Shown here in pieces: positions 34,371 to 44,399 of a DNA stretch of 49,815 nt (the stretch's first letter is position 1; every line of letters starts with the position of its first letter). The translations under genes and the position numbers were made by a program. Under the pieces are notes generated by a model. That model was not told the DNA's origin, made no database searches, and worked only from the letters and a program-made list of their open reading frames with translations. Source of the DNA: Phycisphaerales bacterium (GTDB lineage Bacteria; Planctomycetota; Phycisphaerae; Phycisphaerales; UBA1924); contig JANQQG010000252.1 in the NCBI GenBank assembly GCA_028285065.1, positions 1-49,815 of the forward strand. The letters are read 5' to 3'.

Positions 34371-35867
34371 ATGAGCACCACCGACGCACCAGTCCTGCCG
34401 CACATCATCGGCGCGACCAAGCTCACCAGTTCCGGCGGCGAGCAGCGGGTCAACATCGACCCGTCCAACGGCCAGCCCGTCGCGACCGTCCCCCTCGACG
34501 ACGTCGATGCCGCCGAGAAGGCCGTCCGTGCCGCGGCCGACGCGTACCCAAGCTGGTCGCGGACGCCCGTCGGCGATCGCATCCAACATCTGTTCCGCTA
34601 CAAGGCGATCCTCGAAGCGAACATCGACGAGCTCGCCTCGATCATCGTGCGCGAGCACGGCAAGACCACCGGCGAGGCGATCGGCTCCGTCCGGCGCGGG
34701 ATCGACTGCATCGAGCACGCCTGCGGTGCGCCAATCCTCATGATGGGGCGCACGCTCCCGCAGATCGCCGTCTCGTCATCGTTCTGCCGCACCGAGGACG
34801 AGGGCGGCGTCGGGCTTGATTCGTCCGTTGACCGCCTCCCGCTGGGCGTCTGCGTCGGCATCACCCCGTTCAACTTCCCGATGATGGTCCCGCTGTGGAT
34901 GTGGCCGATGGGCGTGGCCTGCGGGAACACGTTCGTCCTCAAGCCATCGGAGCGCGACCCGGCCGCCGCCGTGCGCGCGATGGAGCTCGCCCAGGAGGCG
35001 GGCTTCCCCGAGGGCGTCCTGAACCTCGTCCACGGCGGGCCGAAGGTCGTCGATCACCTGATCAAGCACGACGACGTCCGTGCGATCTCGTTCGTCGGCT
35101 CCACGGCCGCGGGGCGCGCCATCTACGCGACTGGCTGTGCGCACGAGAAGCGTGTGCAGTGCATGTGCGGAGCCAAGAACTACTCGATCATCATGCCCGA
35201 CGCCAATCGCGAGGCCGCCATCGACGGCATCGTCGGCTCCGCCTTCGGCAACACCGGTCAGCGCTGCCTGGCCGGCTCGGTCGTCGTATGCGTCGGCGAC
35301 TCAGCCGACTGGCTCGTTCCCGGCGTGGTCGAGCGAGCCAGGGCGATGAAGATGGGTCGGGGCGACGCCGCCGGCACCCAGATGGGACCGCTCCAGGACA
35401 AGGGCGCGCACGATCGCGTCGTCAACTACATCCAGCGCGGCGTGGACGAGGGAGCCGACCTGCTCGTCGATGGGCGCAGCGCCCGCATGCCCGACAGCGG
35501 CTGCTTCGTGGGTCCGACGGTCTTCGACAACACCACTTCGTCGATGTCGATCGTCCGAGAGGAGATCTTCGGCCCCGTCCTCTCGGTCATGCGAGCGAAG
35601 ACCCTCGACGAGGGCGTCGGCTTCGTCAACGAGTCGGAGTACGGCAACATGTCCGTCATCTTCACCGACTCCGGCAACGCGGCTCACCGCTTCGAGGCGA
35701 CCGTCCAGGCCGGCATGATCGGCGTCAACGTCGGCGTCCCCGCCCCGATGGCGGCGTTCCCGTTCTCCGGCTGGAAGCGGTCGTTCTTCGGCGACCTGCA
35801 CACCAACGGCGAGGACGGCGTCCGCTTCTTCACCAAGTCACGCGTCACCGTCCGGCGCTGGATCTAG
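34371..35867 (+). CDS. mmsA: CoA-acylating methylmalonate-semialdehyde dehydrogenase
   Basis: ITPFNFPMMVPLWMWPMGVACGNTFVLKPSERDP; NTGQRCLAGS catalytic Cys; AAFPFSGWKRSFFGDLHTNGEDGVRFFTKSRVTVRRW. Confidence 0.92.
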   Translation: MSTTDAPVLPHIIGATKLTSSGGEQRVNIDPSNGQPVATVPLDDVDAAEKAVRAAADAYPSWSRTPVGDRIQHLFRYKAILEANIDELASIIVREHGKTTGEAIGSVRRGIDCIEHACGAPILMMGRTLPQIAVSSSFCRTEDEGGVGLDSSVDRLPLGVCVGITPFNFPMMVPLWMWPMGVACGNTFVLKPSERDPAAAVRAMELAQEAGFPEGVLNLVHGGPKVVDHLIKHDDVRAISFVGSTAAGRAIYATGCAHEKRVQCMCGAKNYSIIMPDANREAAIDGIVGSAFGNTGQRCLAGSVVVCVGDSADWLVPGVVERARAMKMGRGDAAGTQMGPLQDKGAHDRVVNYIQRGVDEGADLLVDGRSARMPDSGCFVGPTVFDNTTSSMSIVREEIFGPVLSVMRAKTLDEGVGFVNESEYGNMSVIFTDSGNAAHRFEATVQAGMIGVNVGVPAPMAAFPFSGWKRSFFGDLHTNGEDGVRFFTKSRVTVRRWI

Positions 35868-35896
35868 GCACCCCGATCTGTTCGAAAGAGACGTCA

Positions 35897-36766
35897 ATGC
35901 CCCGAGTCACACGAGCCGCACTGATCCAGGCCTCCGACGCGCTTCCCGGTTCCGACGATCTCGACGCCATCAAGAGCGCGATGATCGAGAAGCACGTCGC
36001 GCTCATCCAGCAGGCCGCCGACAAGGGCGCGAACGTCTGCTGCCTGCAGGAGATCTTCTACGGCCCGTACTTCTGCGCCGAGCAGGACCCGCGCTGGTAC
36101 GCGACGGCCGAGCCGATCCCCGATGGCCCGACCATCAAGCTCATGCAGGACGTGGCCAAGAAGCACGCCATGGTCATGGTCGTCCCGATCTACGAGGTCG
36201 CCATGACCGGCGTGTACTACAACACGGCCGCGGTCATCGACGAGCAGGGCAACTACCTCGGCAAGTACCGCAAGCACCACATCCCGCACTGCCAGCCCGG
36301 CTTCTGGGAGAAGTTCTATTTCAAACCCGGCAACGGGGGCTATCCGGTCTTCGCCACGAAGTACGGGAGAATCGGTGTGTACATCTGCTACGACCGCCAC
36401 TTCCCCGAGGGCGCCCGCGCGCTCGGGCTCAACGGCGCCGAGATCGTCTTCAACCCCTCCGCGACCGTCGCCGGGCTCAGCGAGTACCTCTGGAAGCTCG
36501 AGCAGCCCGCGCACGCCGTCGCGAACCAGTACTTCGTCGGCGCGATCAACCGCGTCGGCACGGAGGCGCCATGGAACATCGGTGAGTTCTACGGCCAGTC
36601 GTACTTCGCCAACCCGCGCGGGCAGCTCATGGTCGAGGGCTCACGCGACAGCGACGAGGTCGTCGTCGCGGACCTGGACCTCGATCAGATCCAGGAAGTC
36701 CGCAACGTGTGGCAGTTCTTCCGCGACCGACGCCCGGAGTCCTACGACAGCCTGACCGAGATCTGA
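35897..36766 (+). CDS. Nitrilase-superfamily amidohydrolase, probable beta-ureidopropionase
   Basis: CCLQEIFYGPYFCAEQDPRWY; KYRKHHIPHCQPGFWEKFYFKPGN; VYICYDRHFPEGARALGLNGAEIVFNPSAT. Confidence 0.87.
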   Translation: MPRVTRAALIQASDALPGSDDLDAIKSAMIEKHVALIQQAADKGANVCCLQEIFYGPYFCAEQDPRWYATAEPIPDGPTIKLMQDVAKKHAMVMVVPIYEVAMTGVYYNTAAVIDEQGNYLGKYRKHHIPHCQPGFWEKFYFKPGNGGYPVFATKYGRIGVYICYDRHFPEGARALGLNGAEIVFNPSATVAGLSEYLWKLEQPAHAVANQYFVGAINRVGTEAPWNIGEFYGQSYFANPRGQLMVEGSRDSDEVVVADLDLDQIQEVRNVWQFFRDRRPESYDSLTEI

Positions 36767-36767
36767 G

Positions 36768-38273
36768 TTGCCAGAGAAAGCCCCCAAACCCGATGCTCCC
36801 CCGGTCTCTCCACCTTCCACACCGGCGCTGCCCAACCCCTTGATCAACGACGACCTCGCCCCTGTGGCGGACAGCGCCCGCACCTGGAGCGCCTGGAACA
36901 TCGCAGCGCTCTGGATCGGCATGTCCGTGTGCATCCCGACCTACATGCTCGCTGCGAGCATGATCGACGCCGGCATGAACTGGTGGCAGGCGACGCTGAC
37001 CGTGCTCGCCGGCAACATGATCGTCCTGATCCCGATGGTCCTCAACGGGCATGCCGGCACCAAGCTCGGCGTCCCGTTCCCCGTGCTCGCCCGCGCGAGC
37101 TTCGGCACAGCCGGCGCGCACATCCCTTCCGTAGCGCGTTCGCTCGTCGCCTGCGGGTGGTTCGGGATCCAGTGCTGGATCGGTGGCGCCGCGATCTACA
37201 CGATCCTCGGCGTCCTCGGCCTGTTCGATCCGGGTCAGGACACCACGCTGCTGCCCGTGCTGGGCATCACCGCGATCCAGTTCGCCTGCTTCATGGCATT
37301 CTGGCTCGTGCATGTCGTCGTCGTCGTGCGTGGGGTCGAGTCGATCAAGCACCTCGAGTCCTGGGCCGCTCCGTTCCTGATCGCCTCGGGCCTCGCGCTC
37401 TTGATCTGGGCGATCGCGAGCGTCGATGAGCCGTCCAAGCTCTTCTCGACCGAGACGAACTTCGCGGAGGGCCAGAGTTTCTGGCGGGTCTTCGTACCGC
37501 AGCTGACCGCGATGGTCGGTTTCTGGGCGACGCTCAGCCTGAACATCCCCGACTTCACGCGCTACGCCAAGTCGCAGAAGAGCCAGGCCGCCGGCCAACT
37601 CATCGGGCTCCCGCCGACCATGACGCTGTTTTGCTTCATCGGCATCATCGTGACCGGCGCCACCATCGTGCTCTACGGCGACGCGATCTGGGACCCCGTC
37701 GAGCTCGTAGCCAAGATGGGCTCGCCGACCATCGTTGTGATCTCCATGATCGCGCTCGTCCTCGCGACGCTCTCGACCAATCTCGCGGCCAACGTCGTCA
37801 GCCCCGCCAACGGGTTCTCGAATCTCGCCCCGCGCCTGATCAGCTTCCGCGTCGGCGGACTCGCGACGTGTGCGATCGGCGTCCTGATGATGCCGTGGCG
37901 CCTGCTCGACGAGGTCGGGGACTACATCTTCACATGGCTGATCGGCTACAGCGCCCTGCTCGGCCCGATCATCGGCATCCTCCTGTGCGACTACTTCATC
38001 ATCCGCAGGACCAGGATCGATGTCGATGAGCTCTACGAGCGACACGGGCGCTTCGCGGGCGTCAACTGGCGGGCCATCGTGGCGCTCGTCGTCGCGATCC
38101 TGCCGAACCTGCCCGGCTTCATCAACGCCGCGACGAAGAAGGCGGTCTTTGCGCCCGGCTTCGACCTGATCTACGGCTACGCCTGGTTCATCGGCGTCGG
38201 CATCGGCGCCGTCGTGTACTGGGGGCTCATGACGCTCATGCCGCCCGCATCCGTCCGAGAGGCAACACAATGA
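36768..38273 (+). CDS. NCS1 family nucleobase/hydantoin permease
   Basis: WSAWNIAALWIGMSVCIPTYMLAASMIDAGMNWWQATLTVLAGNMIVLIPMVLNGHAGTKLGVPFPVLARASFG; TTG start 1 nt after the preceding stop. Confidence 0.9.
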   Translation: MPEKAPKPDAPPVSPPSTPALPNPLINDDLAPVADSARTWSAWNIAALWIGMSVCIPTYMLAASMIDAGMNWWQATLTVLAGNMIVLIPMVLNGHAGTKLGVPFPVLARASFGTAGAHIPSVARSLVACGWFGIQCWIGGAAIYTILGVLGLFDPGQDTTLLPVLGITAIQFACFMAFWLVHVVVVVRGVESIKHLESWAAPFLIASGLALLIWAIASVDEPSKLFSTETNFAEGQSFWRVFVPQLTAMVGFWATLSLNIPDFTRYAKSQKSQAAGQLIGLPPTMTLFCFIGIIVTGATIVLYGDAIWDPVELVAKMGSPTIVVISMIALVLATLSTNLAANVVSPANGFSNLAPRLISFRVGGLATCAIGVLMMPWRLLDEVGDYIFTWLIGYSALLGPIIGILLCDYFIIRRTRIDVDELYERHGRFAGVNWRAIVALVVAILPNLPGFINAATKKAVFAPGFDLIYGYAWFIGVGIGAVVYWGLMTLMPPASVREATQ

Positions 38274-39634
38274 CGACACAAACCGTCCCCTCGCTCCCGC
38301 CCTGCGATCACACGCCGGCGCCCTATCGCGGCCCCTCGCGCGAGGACGTCATGGCCATGCGCCAGGAGTTCCTCTCGCCCGCCATTCTCACGTACTACAA
38401 GAACCCTGTCATGATCGTCGAGGGCTCGATGCAGTACCTCTTCGACGAGACCGGGCGTCGGTACCTCGACGGCTTCGCCGGCATCGTCACCGTCTCCGTT
38501 GGGCACTGCCACCCCAAGGTCATCGACGCTGTGCGCGAGCAGAACGATCGCTTCCAGCACACGACGACGATCTACCTCCACCCCAATATCGTCACCTACG
38601 CGAAGAAGCTGGCCGCCACGTTCCCGAAGGACTCCGGATTGTCCGTCTGCTACTTCACGAACTCCGGATCTGAAGCCAACGACCTCGCTCTCCTCATGGC
38701 GCGTGCGCACACCGGCAACTATGACGCCATCGCATTGCGCAACGCGTACCACGGGATGTCGCCCACGGCGATGGGCATGACCGCCCTGCACACCTGGAAG
38801 TCGCCCGTCCCTCAGGGATTCGGCGTCCACCACGCCAAGTGCCCGGACCTCTACCGCGGCCCGCACGGCGCCGACGACCCCGATGCGGCGCGCAAGTACG
38901 CCCAGGAGGTCGAGGAGGTCATCCGTTTCGAGACGCCCGGCACGCTCGCGGCCTTCATCGCCGAACCGATCCAGGGTGTCGGCGGCGCGGTGGACCTGCC
39001 CGATGGCTACCTCGACCACGTCTACAAGGCGGTGCGAGCAGCGGGGGGGCTGTGCATCTCGGACGAGGTCCAGACCGGCTTCGGACGCACCGGCACTAAC
39101 TTCTGGGGCTTCCAGAACCAAGGGGTCACACCCGACATCGTCACCATGGCCAAGGGCATGGGCAACGGCGCGCCCTGTGGCGCCGTCATCACCCGGCCCG
39201 AGATCGCGCAAGCCATGGCTCAGCGCCTGCACTTCAACACGTTCGGCGGCAACCCCGTCTCGATGGCACAGTGCGAGGCCACGCTCGACGTCATCCTCGA
39301 AGAGAACATCCAGCAGCGCGCACACGAGATCGGCGGGCTGCTCAAGGATGGCCTGGCCGACCTCATGTCACGCCACGACGCCATCGGTGACGTCCGAGGA
39401 CGCGGGCTCATGCTCGGTGTCGAGATCGTCTCCGATCGGACCAACAAGACCCCTGATGCCAAGTGCTGCGCCGACGTCTTCGAGCGTGCCAAGGAACTCG
39501 GAGTGCTGCTGGGCAAGGGCGGGCTGTTCGGGAACGTCTTGCGGATCAAGCCGCCGATGTGCATCACCCGCGAGGACGTGGAGTTCATGGTCCGCGTGCT
39601 GGACATCGCATTCAACGAGTGCGCTCGGAACTGA
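38270..39634 (+). CDS. Class III aminotransferase (AGXT2/beta-alanine transaminase-like)
   Basis: RYLDGFAGIVTVSVGHCHPKVIDAV; FTNSGSEANDLALLMARAHTG; SDEVQTGFGRTGTNFWGFQNQGVTPDIVTMAKGMGNGAPCGAV. Confidence 0.9.
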   Translation: MTTQTVPSLPPCDHTPAPYRGPSREDVMAMRQEFLSPAILTYYKNPVMIVEGSMQYLFDETGRRYLDGFAGIVTVSVGHCHPKVIDAVREQNDRFQHTTTIYLHPNIVTYAKKLAATFPKDSGLSVCYFTNSGSEANDLALLMARAHTGNYDAIALRNAYHGMSPTAMGMTALHTWKSPVPQGFGVHHAKCPDLYRGPHGADDPDAARKYAQEVEEVIRFETPGTLAAFIAEPIQGVGGAVDLPDGYLDHVYKAVRAAGGLCISDEVQTGFGRTGTNFWGFQNQGVTPDIVTMAKGMGNGAPCGAVITRPEIAQAMAQRLHFNTFGGNPVSMAQCEATLDVILEENIQQRAHEIGGLLKDGLADLMSRHDAIGDVRGRGLMLGVEIVSDRTNKTPDAKCCADVFERAKELGVLLGKGGLFGNVLRIKPPMCITREDVEFMVRVLDIAFNECARN

Positions 39635-39652
39635 TACGAAGGGAGGGGCGCG

Positions 39653-41059
39653 ATGCCTCTGCTGATCAAGGGCGGGCGGATCATCACGGCCACCGAGGAC
39701 TACAGGGCCGACGTCTACTGCGCGGATGAGCAGATCACCAGCATCGAGGCCGACATCGATCCCGCCTCGGTCGCGCCCGACACCGAGGTGATCGACGCGA
39801 CGGGCAAGTACCTCTTCCCCGGCTTCATCGACCCGCACGTGCACATCCACCTGCCCTTCATGGGCACGAACGCCAAGGACGACTACGAGTCGGCCTCCAA
39901 GGCAGCCCTCGCCGGCGGGACGACCACGCTCATCGAGATGATCTGCCCCGGCCCCGATGACGAGCCGCTCGCCGCGTTCAACGAGTGGAACGACAAGGCC
40001 AAGCCCCTTGCGGCCGTGGACTACACGTTCCACATGGCTGTCGTCCGCTTCGACGAGCTCGCCCATCGCCAGCTCTCGCAGATCGTCACGGATGAGGGCA
40101 TCGCGTCGTTCAAGGTGTTCCTGGCGTACAAAGGCGCATTGGACCTCAGCGACAGCGACCTGTTCGATTTGCTCAAGATGGCGCGCCGGATGGGCGTGAT
40201 CACCACGGTTCACTGCGAGAACGCGGAGGCCGTGGATGCGATGCAGACCAAGCTGATCGGCGAGGGCAGGACGGGCCCGGAGTGGCACGAGCCCTCGCGC
40301 CCGACCTGCGTGGAAGCGGGGGGGGTGCACCACATCGCGACATTCGCCGAGCTCACGGACGCGCACATCTACGCGGTCCATACCTCATGCGCCGATGCGC
40401 TCCGCGTCGCGGTCGATGCGCAGCTCCGGGGCGTGAACATCTGGGTCGAGGCGGTCGCCCCACACCTTGTGCTCGACGAGACGTACGCCCAGCGCACGGA
40501 CGGCTTCGAGGGCGCCAAGTACGTCATGTCGCCCCCGCTCCGTGAGAAATCCAACCAGGACGCGCTCTGGGCGGGGCTCAAGTCCGGGGCCGTCTCGACC
40601 ATCGGTACCGACCACGCGCCGTTCGACTTCAAGGGTCAGAAGGACATGGGGACCGACGCGTTCACCAAGATCCCCAACGGGATTCCGTCCGTGCAGGAAC
40701 GCATCGACCTCGTTCACACCCACGGCGTCCTCGAGCGCAAGATCGATCTGAACACGATGGTCAGCGCGTGCAGCACGAACGCCGCCCGCATCTTCGGGCT
40801 CTACCCGCGCAAGGGCGCGATCCGCGTGGGTGCCGACGCCGACCTCGTCGTCTACGACCCGACCCACAAGCACACGCTCAGTGTCGAGACGTCGCACTCG
40901 AAGGTGGACTACAACGCCTTCGAGGGCTGGGAGATGACCGGGCGATCAGACGTCGTCACCGTTCGCGGCAAGGTCCAGGTACGCGACGGCACCTTCTGCG
41001 GCGACATCGGGCGCGGCCGCCTCCTGAAGCGCAAGCCGACCCATCCGTCCACCGGCTGA
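39653..41059 (+). CDS. hydA: Dihydropyrimidinase
   Basis: LLIKGGRIITATEDYRADVYC; FPGFIDPHVHIHLPFMGT; SFKVFLAYKGAL (carbamylated Lys region); STIGTDHAPFDFKGQKDMG. Confidence 0.92.
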   Translation: MPLLIKGGRIITATEDYRADVYCADEQITSIEADIDPASVAPDTEVIDATGKYLFPGFIDPHVHIHLPFMGTNAKDDYESASKAALAGGTTTLIEMICPGPDDEPLAAFNEWNDKAKPLAAVDYTFHMAVVRFDELAHRQLSQIVTDEGIASFKVFLAYKGALDLSDSDLFDLLKMARRMGVITTVHCENAEAVDAMQTKLIGEGRTGPEWHEPSRPTCVEAGGVHHIATFAELTDAHIYAVHTSCADALRVAVDAQLRGVNIWVEAVAPHLVLDETYAQRTDGFEGAKYVMSPPLREKSNQDALWAGLKSGAVSTIGTDHAPFDFKGQKDMGTDAFTKIPNGIPSVQERIDLVHTHGVLERKIDLNTMVSACSTNAARIFGLYPRKGAIRVGADADLVVYDPTHKHTLSVETSHSKVDYNAFEGWEMTGRSDVVTVRGKVQVRDGTFCGDIGRGRLLKRKPTHPSTG

Positions 41060-41065
41060 CCGAGC

Positions 41066-42214
41066 TCAGTCCTCGTTCGCAACCAGTTTCGCCGACTGCT
41101 CGACGAACTTGTCGCCTTCCCACGCGGTGTCTTTCGTGACCATGCCCTCGCGGGCGGCCTTCTGCGCGGCCTTGGCTTCCGCCTGCCGGCGCACGAGATC
41201 GGCGTGCGTCGTGAAGTACTGAAGCGAGTGCCCGCGGAAGTCCTCGATCGACTCGAAGCCGTGCTTGTCCATGAACGCGCTGAGTTCATCGCACATCTGA
41301 CCGGCCAGCTTGTACCCGTGGATCATCACGCCCGTGCAGACCTGCACGGTCGACGCGCCCATCAGGATGAACTGGGCCGCGTGCTCGCCGGACTCGACGC
41401 CACCGATCGCGGACAGCGACCGATCCGGGAACTCGCCGGGTGTGCCGTCGGATCCGTACATCATCGTCGCCAGTTCCATCACCATCCGCAGCGCGATCGG
41501 GCGCACTGCCTTGCACGAGTACCCTCCGGGGACCGTGTATCCCTCGACCGTCGGCTCGGGACGCAGCGTCTCCAGGTCGATCCCCATCACGCACAGGATG
41601 GTGTTGATCGCCGCGATCCCCTCACAGCCACCGCGCAGCGCGGCACGCGCCGGGTCGACGATGTGCGTGATGTTCGGTGTCATCTTCGCCCACACCGGGA
41701 CCTTCGCGGCTGCGGAGACCCACTTGCAGACTTCCTCGAGCAGCTCGACGTCCTGCCCCATCGCGGCGCCCATCTTCCGCTCGGGCATGCCGTGAGGGCA
41801 TGAGAAGTTCAGCTCGAACGCATCGACGCCGCACGCCTGGCAGCGCTCGACGATCTCCGTCCAGGCGTCCTTGTTGTACTCCTCCATGATCGATGCGATG
41901 AGCACGCGATCGGGGTACTTGTCCTTGATCTGCTTGAACTCGTCTTCCCAGATAGAGAACGACCTGTCGGAGATCAGCTCGATGTTCTGCCAGCCGATGA
42001 CCTCCTTGGTCCCGGCCGCACGCATGCGCGCGTAGCGCGGGGCGACGTTGATGACCTTGTCGGCCTCGAGGCTGACGGTCTTGCAGATCACCGCGCCCCA
42101 GTTCTCGTCGAACGCCTTGCCGATCACGTTGGCGTTGGTCCCGGGAGGCCCCGAGCCGATCACGAACGGGTTCGGGAGCTTCAGACCGTCGACGGTCACA
42201 CTCAGATCAGCCAT
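41066..42214 (-). CDS. preA: Dihydropyrimidine dehydrogenase PreA-like subunit lacking a C-terminal 4Fe-4S domain
   Basis: MADLSVTVDGLKLPNPFVIGSGPPGTNANVIGKAFDENWGAVICKTVSLE; ELNFSCPHGMPERKMGAAMGQ; C-term ...KDTAWEGDKFVEQSAKLVANED has no Cys cluster. Confidence 0.88.
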   Translation of the reverse strand: MADLSVTVDGLKLPNPFVIGSGPPGTNANVIGKAFDENWGAVICKTVSLEADKVINVAPRYARMRAAGTKEVIGWQNIELISDRSFSIWEDEFKQIKDKYPDRVLIASIMEEYNKDAWTEIVERCQACGVDAFELNFSCPHGMPERKMGAAMGQDVELLEEVCKWVSAAAKVPVWAKMTPNITHIVDPARAALRGGCEGIAAINTILCVMGIDLETLRPEPTVEGYTVPGGYSCKAVRPIALRMVMELATMMYGSDGTPGEFPDRSLSAIGGVESGEHAAQFILMGASTVQVCTGVMIHGYKLAGQMCDELSAFMDKHGFESIEDFRGHSLQYFTTHADLVRRQAEAKAAQKAAREGMVTKDTAWEGDKFVEQSAKLVANED

Positions 42215-42298
42215 CGCGCGTCCCTCCGGGCTCGGTGCTGAGCAAACCGCGAGTATACCGACTCCTACGCGTCGGGCCCCGGAGCGGCCGACCAAAGA

Positions 42299-42334
42299 AC
42301 GACGCCCCACGCTTCAGGGAGCGCGGGGCGTCGT
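42299..42334 (-). terminator. Hairpin terminator downstream of the fibro-slime gene
   Basis: Arms ACGACGCCCCACGC / GCGCGGGGCGTCGT (one mismatch), 8-nt loop; on the minus strand followed by TCTTTGG. Confidence 0.7.
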
Positions 42335-42368
42335 GTTGTTTGCGAATCGCGTCTTGTCGTTGCGCCGA

Positions 42369-43886
42369 TTAGTCGGTGATGGCGCTGACAGTCGGGAGCT
42401 TGGCCGAGTAGACCGGGCGGAGGCGGATGTTTGTGCGGATCTCCAGGGGCGAAGCGGCGTCGAGGCGCTGGGCGTAGAAGATCTGCATCTCGTGCTCGCC
42501 GTCGGTCAGGTCGAGCCGATCCAGGTCGAGCCGCAGGCGCTTGTCGCCGCCGGTCCCGCCGAGGTCCATCGCGAGCGTGCCGTCGATGAAGATCCAAACG
42601 TCGGCGCCTGATGCAACCTCGACAAACTGCCCGCTACAACGCGTGGAATCGAACGTGGCGGCGGCGGCGAAGGTGAACGAGCGGTTGTGCTCGGCGCCCT
42701 CATCGCCCATCAGCTCGCCATCGATCGGCGTGTAGTCATCGGTTGCGAAGCGGTAGGTCCCGTCCTCTTCGCGGGCGAGCGTCAGGCGACGAAGCGTCGA
42801 GGCGTTGGCGCTGGGACGATCGGTGAACCACTCGCCGAAGCTGTCGGCATCGGCCACGGTGCCGTCGCTCTCGGCGCCTTCGTCCGCGGGGATGTAGCGC
42901 AGGTCCATGCCGGGGCAGGGGCCGCGATCGCCGACCTCACGGGTCGTCTCGTCCTCGAAGTACGAGACGGAGTCCGCGAGCGTCACGAGCACGACGAGGT
43001 CCTGGAAGTCTGCGCTGCTGCTTGAGTGGTTCGAGCCGAGCTCGAAGAGGTAGATCACCTGGTTGTCGGCGAGGCGCATCGTGTTCGTGTCGGGGTCGAC
43101 GTAGTCCGCGACATACTCGGCCGCGGAGCGCTGGCCGCGGATGCCGGTGATCCCGGGGACGGGGTCTCCGTCGCGGAGGACACCCACCTGCGGCGAGTCG
43201 TCGCGCGTGTTCTCGTCCATGTACACGTACCAGTTGCTGTCGCTCCGGCCCGAGCCGCCGCTGCGGAGCCAGCTCCGGGCCTCGACGGTGATAGGCGTGC
43301 CGGCCGCGAGCTGCTCGGTGTAGACGAACCGCCTGTTCGCGAGATCCGGGTTGACCCACCCAGTCACGTCCTGGACATCGTTGACGTTGCCGGTGGTCGG
43401 GTGTCCGAAGTCGCCGAACGGCATGAGGTAGCGGTCGCCGACGCGGATGCGCGTCGTGACCGGCGCGTCGTAGCGGCTCGTGCCGATCGCGGCGCCGAGC
43501 AGCTCGACTTGCACCGCGTACGAGACCTCCGGGATCAGGATGCGCTCGGTGATCGTGAACTGATGGACCGGCTCGCCGCTCGATGCCCCGCTGGGAACCG
43601 CGACCGGAGCGCCTGAGCTGTCAAGCGCCGGCACGAGGACCTCGCGTCCCTGCCCGTTGAGCACGGGAGCGCCCTGGTTTCCGAGGTTCGAGCTGACAAG
43701 GCCGGCGACGTGACCCGTCGAGGCCGCGCCCGGCAGGTTGAAGTCTGCGTGCGCGTTGCGGAAGTCACGGACCTTGACCATCAGCGTGACGTCGTCCCCC
43801 GCGCCCATGGCGCCTGTTGAGGCAACGAGGAGGGAGGCGATCGCGACCGCTCGGGCGGCGCCCTTGGGCGTGCGGGTGGGCTGCAT
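42369..43886 (-). CDS. Exported fibro-slime domain protein
   Basis: Signal AIASLLVASTGAMG; SFTFAAAATFDSTRC...GADVWIFIDGTLAMDLGGTGG...LDLTDGEHEMQIFYAQR. Confidence 0.82.
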   Translation of the reverse strand: MQPTRTPKGAARAVAIASLLVASTGAMGAGDDVTLMVKVRDFRNAHADFNLPGAASTGHVAGLVSSNLGNQGAPVLNGQGREVLVPALDSSGAPVAVPSGASSGEPVHQFTITERILIPEVSYAVQVELLGAAIGTSRYDAPVTTRIRVGDRYLMPFGDFGHPTTGNVNDVQDVTGWVNPDLANRRFVYTEQLAAGTPITVEARSWLRSGGSGRSDSNWYVYMDENTRDDSPQVGVLRDGDPVPGITGIRGQRSAAEYVADYVDPDTNTMRLADNQVIYLFELGSNHSSSSADFQDLVVLVTLADSVSYFEDETTREVGDRGPCPGMDLRYIPADEGAESDGTVADADSFGEWFTDRPSANASTLRRLTLAREEDGTYRFATDDYTPIDGELMGDEGAEHNRSFTFAAAATFDSTRCSGQFVEVASGADVWIFIDGTLAMDLGGTGGDKRLRLDLDRLDLTDGEHEMQIFYAQRLDAASPLEIRTNIRLRPVYSAKLPTVSAITD

Positions 43887-44399
43887 CTTCTGGCTCCTGG
43901 ATTCGTGGTGGAGCGATGTCGGTGACGCCGCTCGCTTTGACAACACGAGAATCCGATTCGTGCGGCGCGCGGGCGAACGCTTGTTGGGCACGAACACGCA
44001 CCCCGACCTGACGTCACGACCTGGGCAAGATGGGCAAGGCCTCTTCCGCTTGGATCACAGCTCCGGAGCGAGTCGCCGGGCGGCGGTATCGAGACGCGAT
44101 CCAGCATCGTGTTCTCGGACCCGCTTTTCGCCCGGCTGTGCAGCGTCGGCATGGCACGGACCCAGTCGCGTCACGTGCCTTGAGGCATGCGGTACCGGTT
44201 TGGCTCGCTCCATCGCCGTGGCGATGTCGAGAGAGCGACCTTCCGCCCCGCCCCGCTTGGTGCGCGCGACGAGCGCCCGCGATGAACACCCGCCTCGGTG
44301 CGTCTCCGGGAGCATGGAAGTTGTCCGTCGGCGCGAACCGGTCCCTGTTCGGCTGTCGCGCCCGGCGCGGTGTGTTATGATCGTTGCGGAGGCTGACTC

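Noticed and set aside
34895-35870. 5' part of the 34895-36766 ORF extending upstream of ATG 35897
   Set aside because: It overlaps the MMSDH gene out of frame and reads R/H/G-rich; the real beta-ureidopropionase starts at MPRVTRAALIQ (35897).
36627-38279. 550-aa minus-strand ORF opposite the NCS1 permease
   Set aside because: Low-complexity D/R/H/E-rich translation (HERDAELGAGMPVEDHRDQDDHVAGEHGQRR) mirroring a TM protein on the other strand.
38177-40381. Long minus-strand ORFs (38177-39325 and 39368-40381) opposite the pyrimidine-degradation genes
   Set aside because: Both mirror high-confidence sense genes; composition-driven open frames.
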